Assembly: GCA_036346275.1 (NCBI GenBank) | Contig: CM070723.1 | Coordinates: 3,534,001-3,598,000, forward strand | From: Otatea glauca | Taxonomy: Eukaryota > Streptophyta > Magnoliopsida > Poales > Poaceae | Direction: 5' to 3' | Length of the DNA: 64,000 bases | In this document: piece after piece, positions 59,327-64,000 of the stretch | How positions within the stretch are numbered: the first letter of the stretch is position 1 | Layout of the letters: each line of letters begins with the position of its first letter | Made by a program: the position numbers and the translations under genes | The notes under the pieces: model-generated | Databases searched by the model: none | The model's input: only the letters and a program-made list of their open reading frames with translations | Told to the model about the DNA's origin: nothing

Positions 59327-59544
59327 AACTGATGGGATATTCACTTTGGTGTTAGCTCTTTTACATCCAATTTGAGCTAGCTAGGATTCTACTCATTCTG
59401 AACCCATCAAATAACGTGACTTAGAATGAGAGCCAGTGACACATGGTCTGTCTCGAAATTCGTCCCAAAAAAGGAGTTTACTCATGTCCTTACTTGATAT
59501 TATTCCTAGCAAGCTTTAGCCTTTCTAAGTCTCTGACATTTTTT

Positions 59545-59870
59545 CCCCTGCAGATCTATTCTCTTAGTGAATAAATTTATAAAAATATCACTCTCTTTTA
59601 TCATAAAAGCAATGTTAGGTGATATGCACCGCAATAAGAGGCCAAGGTCATAGCAAGACGACCACCACGGTAGGAACTCCCACCGCACCCGTTCCTACCA
59701 CCGCACCCATGATGCTTGGCACCTGGCATCGCCTGGCGTGGTTCTATTCTCATGTTGTGATAAATGAGTGCAGTAGTGATGCTTTCACGATCGGGAATAT
59801 AAGTATTTTTATAATTATATTTATATGAAGACTAAATTTGAAAAAAAAATAGAAACCGGTCAAATTATGC
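59545..59870. mobile_element. Mutator-like MITE, copy C (ends approximate)
   Basis: Left AAATTTATAAAAATATCAC and right GTATTTTTATAATTATATTT form an inverted pair. The layout and the word CTAAATTTGAAAAAAAAA match copies A and B. No target duplication was fixed. Confidence 0.45.
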
Positions 59871-61168
59871 AAAGGCTTCGAGATCTAGAAACTGCTAGCG
59901 ACACCACTCTAGGGTGCCATTTGAAAGCTCCACTACTGACTATGGCATTCGAGCTTGGGATTGACTTTAGCTGATGCCGAGCTAGGCGCGAAATTATCAC
60001 GGGCACCCTTCACTGTCCTGGTTTCGGATCGTGCTCAGTATTAGCGATTCACGTGCAAGCTCGTCATGGCTCTCACTTCTGGTCCTTTCGGACCTTTCCC
60101 AAGCACGACGGAACGCTCAGTACTAGAGCGCCGTACCCTAGTTGGCTAGTTATTATATGGCGAGCACTAGGAGCCGGACGTATAATCTTGTATGTTTTTT
60201 TGACACGTCGGCGCAATATTTTTTTTATTCTTGTAACATTTTTTCTCTATCTATGCAAAAAAATTGCATGGATATTTTACTGTTATCAAAGGAAAATATT
60301 GTACGCGTAGAAAAAAAATATTTTACATATAAGAAAAAATGTTGTGGGCGTAAAAAAAATCATATGTTTGATCGCAAGTCATTAGGTTATTATATATATA
60401 CGGTTAGACGCGATCCACGTAGTGCATATCAAAGTACATGAACAATGCCCATACCACAGTACATGTACTCAAGCGTTGTTTTCCGATCCCATGGTTGGGG
60501 TGGTTGTCCAATCACGTTGTCACGCAAGACTAGAGCACGTTACATATGTTTGGAACACGAGAATTTTCACCGATTTATGCGAGAATTGGATGGTTCAAGA
60601 ATCCAACGAAATCACTGCATTCTAATAGGGTCTAAACGTAATCCACGCGCTACATGTTAAGATCAGGAACAATATCCATACCGCAATACACGTACTCAAG
60701 CGTCTTTTCTGATCCGATCCGACGGTTGCAGCAGTCGCAATCATAGTATACATATGAAATGGTTAAAGAAAAAAATCATCCATGTGTTTCATTATTTGAA
60801 TAGAATCATCCTATCTTAAATGGTTGAATACAAATTTAAAAATTTTCCTATAAATACTAAATTATTTTATTCACTCAAAACAAATATAACTAAATAATAA
60901 GAGACCATTCCATCCCATAAACCAAACACACTAGTTACAACAACAGACACCTTCGCTGTAGATAACTCGCGTCCCACGCGATGCGACGGGGACGGTCCAA
61001 CACCTCACCCCCTCTTAGGGACGCACGAACGCGGCACGAAAAGGGAGCGTGGGGATCACCTGACGACGTATGTTTTGCCCTTTTGCGTTCGTTTTTTCGG
61101 TGTCAGCTCGTCAGCTCGGCGCGGGGCAAGGCGGGCGCTTGGTGCCCGCGGTCGGCGTCACGCCGCGG
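59871..61168. other. Intergenic with a diverged tandem pair
   Basis: Two related segments at about 60410-60530 and 60638-60750 (period about 227) share ATCCACG, ACAAT.CCATACC.CA.TACA and ACTCAAGCG. No gene was recognised. Confidence 0.55.
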
Positions 61169-64000
61169 TGTAAGTTCAAGCTCCATTGGTTTTGGTGATT
61201 GATTTAAATATCAATGTTTAATCATTGTTTAATGACAAATCTAATCATTATGAGACTAACATGTTTTATTAAGTCTTATTCTTACTAGTCTCATACTTGG
61301 ATGGAAAATGGAAAACCTAAGGTATGCACTCGTATTCATTCTATTATATAAATGCATACTTAGAATTCAAGTTAAAGTATGAACTCTTCCATTGCTTTAG
61401 TCCAAATATGTGCATTATGTCTCTTATTCATATATACATGAATGCACACATCTAGGGGGAGTTGATAATTTAACTTGATGTTTCAATTGTATCGATCCAT
61501 GTCCTCTTGTCTTATAATATAAAGGATCAAGACCTTGAAACAATCTTTTGAGTATATATGACTTGTGTAGTTATATGCTCATGTCAATTTAAATGAGTTT
61601 AAATTGAGTTCGATTGTCTCTCAATCAATCAAAGAACATTTCATCATGTGTTGATGGTGTTTCCTTGTTGATTAAAGACAAGCGAAAAGTTCTTGAGTAT
61701 AATGAAGCATTAGTTGCATCAAAGTGCTCAAGACAACAATTAATCATTCAAATTAATTTGGGTTGTGCTCAATCGATCTTGGAGGCATCCATTATGTGTT
61801 AATGGAGAGCGGTGATGATTGAGACAACCGTGTTTGTTGGACTAGCATCTTCCATGAGTTGTGAAGTAGGTTAAGTCCAAGATGATCAAGAATCGGGAAG
61901 AAGAAGAAGTCATCGTGTGTTGATGAGCTTCAAGAGGTGATCCCGAAGTAAAGAGAAGAGCTAGAAGGTTCATCATGTGTTGATGACCAAGAAGAAGAAG
62001 ATGTGATCTGGAGAGAAGATGATTGGAAATCATAAAAGCTCCAAGTGGATCGCTAGAGGCAAAGGTATAACTAGCTAGGGCTAAGGATGTGTTCCTAGTC
62101 TTTTACCGGTCTCGGTGTTTGGTTGTGAGACCGGGTTGCTTGTTAGGTGCCGTACTATTAAGAGGGGTTGAGTCTTTTAGCTTGAGCTTCATCATGTGTT
62201 GATGAACTCGATCCGGTTCACTCTAGCTCACTCTCTTGTTTGATGTTTGCATGAAGCTAATCATTTGGCATGTGTTGCAAATTGGTGAAGCTTGTATTTG
62301 CATGTGTTGCAAATAAGGGTGCTCATACTTGCATCTTATTTGAATCTTATTTGATTTGGTTTTGCTTGGAGCTAAGTTTTGCATATGTCGCAAAGGAGAG
62401 AGCTCAAGCAATTTGGTTTAGAGTGGTTGCATGGAGTTAGAGATTTGCATGTGTTGCAAATAGAGAACTCATGCACTTGTAATTGTTGTGGTTGCTTGCA
62501 TGGTGCTAGAGATTTGCATGTGTTGCAAATAGAGAGCTCATGCACTTGTATTGTTGTGGTTGCTTGCATGGTGCTAGAGATTTGCATGTGTTGCAAATAG
62601 AGAGCTCATGTTTTAGTATTGCTTGGAGCTAGGTTTTTGCATGTGTTGCAAAGAACAATGCTCAAGCATAAAATTGGTTTAATGTGTATTTGCAAGTTCG
62701 TTGTGCGAATAAACCGAGGTCTATGAGTCAGGAATCCGAGAGCATGTGAGTAGGGCTTGCAACGGGTGTTTGCAAGTTGACTGGGTCTTGTGTTGACCTT
62801 CACATGGCTAGGGGGATTAATCTCATAGACTCGAGTTTGATTTGCTTAATACGTTTTGCAAATAGATCTTGAGTTGTTTACGAAATGTGTTTTCGTTAGT
62901 TGGTTTTGTTGTTTGCAAATGTGTTTTACAAATGAACTTGAGATTATGGGTTTCGATCCTAGAGCATGTGAATAGGGTTTGCAAATGTGTTTTGCAAATT
63001 GACTTGATCATGTGTTGATCATCACATGGCTAAGAGGATTGATCTCATAAGTTCTTGGTTTATTTGCATATGTGTTTTGCAAATAAGTTGTGCTTAATGA
63101 GATTCTTTGGAGTATGTGATTAACATATGCAAATGTGTTTTGCATAGTGTTGTGATCATGTGTTGATCCTCACATAGCTCCAAGAATATATCTTTAATGG
63201 TTTGGAGAAAAGTTTTTGTGTAAAACAGTGTTTTCTCCCTAAGGCCGGTCGTACCGCCCCTGTAAGGCCGGTAGCACCGTGGTCCAGTGCTACGCATGAT
63301 TTGGCGGTAGCACAGAAGGTCGGTACTACCGTCTCTCCGGCGGTGTGGAATTTCCAAGAGGGTGTTTTTGGGCGGTCTAGCGGTCCGGTGCTACCGCCCA
63401 TGGTAGGCCGGTAGCACCGGAGGTTCGGTGCAACCGCTCCTCTGGCCGGTGTGAAAAATCCAGAGGAGGTGTTTTGTGTTCGGCTTGAGTCGGTGCTACG
63501 GGTGAAGGGCGGTGCTACCGCCGAGCGGTATCACGCTCCCGATTGGCGGTGCTACGGAAATCCTGTAACAGCTAGTTTTGTAGCCGTTGGCGAGAGAGGC
63601 GGTGCTACGGTCCCGATGAGGGCTGATAACTGGTTTCTTCGGATCTTTGCCCATTTCGCCCCCAACGGCTAGTTTTGGCTTGGAGGCTATAAAAGGAGGC
63701 CTTGGGGGGCAAGGGCATGATGTTGGCTGTGTGCTAGAGCATTTGGGTGTTTATATAGGAGTTGTGTGCATTTGTTGCCTTCTCCCATTTGCTTCTTGAG
63801 CTAGTGTGAGCCTCTAATTGCATGTGTTGCAATTAGGAGAGGATTGAGAGTCTCTTGTGCATGTGTTGCACTTGAGGAGGATCCTTGTGCATGTGTTGCA
63901 CTTGGTGATCACCGGAAGCACATGTGTTGTGCTTGGTGAAGTTCAAGCGAGAGGATTCAGCTTGTTACTCTTGGAGGTTGCCGACTCCTAGACGGCGTAG
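61169..64000 (+). mobile_element. Long LTR, family D, copy 2 (cut by the window edge)
   Basis: Starts TGTAAGTTCAAGCTCC, and its order of features is the same as in 43843-47006: CATGTGTTGATGA words, the TGCATGTGTTGCAAAT minisatellite (62260-62640), palindromic words (63243-63610), a TATA box at 63688-63695 and GTGCATGTGTTGCA leader repeats. The right end lies beyond 64000, so solo or full-length status cannot be told. The five bases before it are CGCGG. Confidence 0.92.
63243..63610. repeat. Palindromic word array, family D copy 2
   Basis: CGGTAGCACCG and CGGTGCTACCG words as in 45745-46112, but with more decay (for example CGGTGCTACGG), ending about 80 bases before the TATA box. Confidence 0.85.

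Noticed and set aside
43843..64000. The family D LTRs at 43843 and 61169 as the two LTRs of one 20-kb element
   Set aside because: They have the same orientation, but the left one is flanked on both sides by ACACT and sits cleanly inside Copia gag, so it is a solo LTR. The DNA between the two holds unrelated elements and no gag-pol in the right order.

Overview
The window reads as a grass (Poaceae) nuclear chromosome segment. The evidence is intron-containing plant genes with GT-AG junctions, GC-rich coding starts, CACTA, Mutator-like, hAT and Tourist/Stowaway-type elements, Copia elements, and long solo LTRs of kinds common in grasses. The sequence alone does not fix the species. No bacterial features, CRISPR arrays, rRNA or tRNA genes were seen.

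Only four host genes are supported. They are the 3' end of a HAD-family hydrolase (1-852, +), a one-exon DUF4228/PADRE protein with a possible myristoylation start (12760-13452, -), a six-exon small ankyrin-repeat protein (20904-24005, +), and a secreted His/Pro-rich arabinogalactan-like protein (25572-26111, -). They look independent of one another.

Most of the rest is transposable-element DNA, and many element borders can be set to the base from target-site duplications. From left to right: a solo LTR (2303-3245); a 7.6-kb CACTA element with decayed transposase (4700-12285); a roughly 168-bp tandem array split by a Mutator-like element, a solo LTR and a MITE (about 15940-19720); a hAT-like element inside an ankyrin-gene intron (21322-23015); and a dead Copia element carrying a nested solo LTR (28348-35648). 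Next comes a second dead Copia element on the minus strand (36377-48072). It was split by a 3.2-kb solo LTR and by a hAT-like element, which itself carries a host gene fragment and another solo LTR.

The right third (48 to 61 kb) has no convincing gene. It holds Mutator-like and Pack-MULE-like elements, Stowaway and Tourist MITEs, a SINE-like insertion and several local duplications. The window ends inside a second copy of the 3.2-kb LTR (61169-64000).

The least explained structures are arrays of interrupted palindromes just upstream of the TATA box in two related LTR families, the 168-bp tandem repeat, a hydrophobic leader encoded inside a Copia LTR in frame with gag, and perfect-arm foldbacks in the intronic hAT element. 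All calls come from reading the sequence by eye. No database search or alignment program was used.
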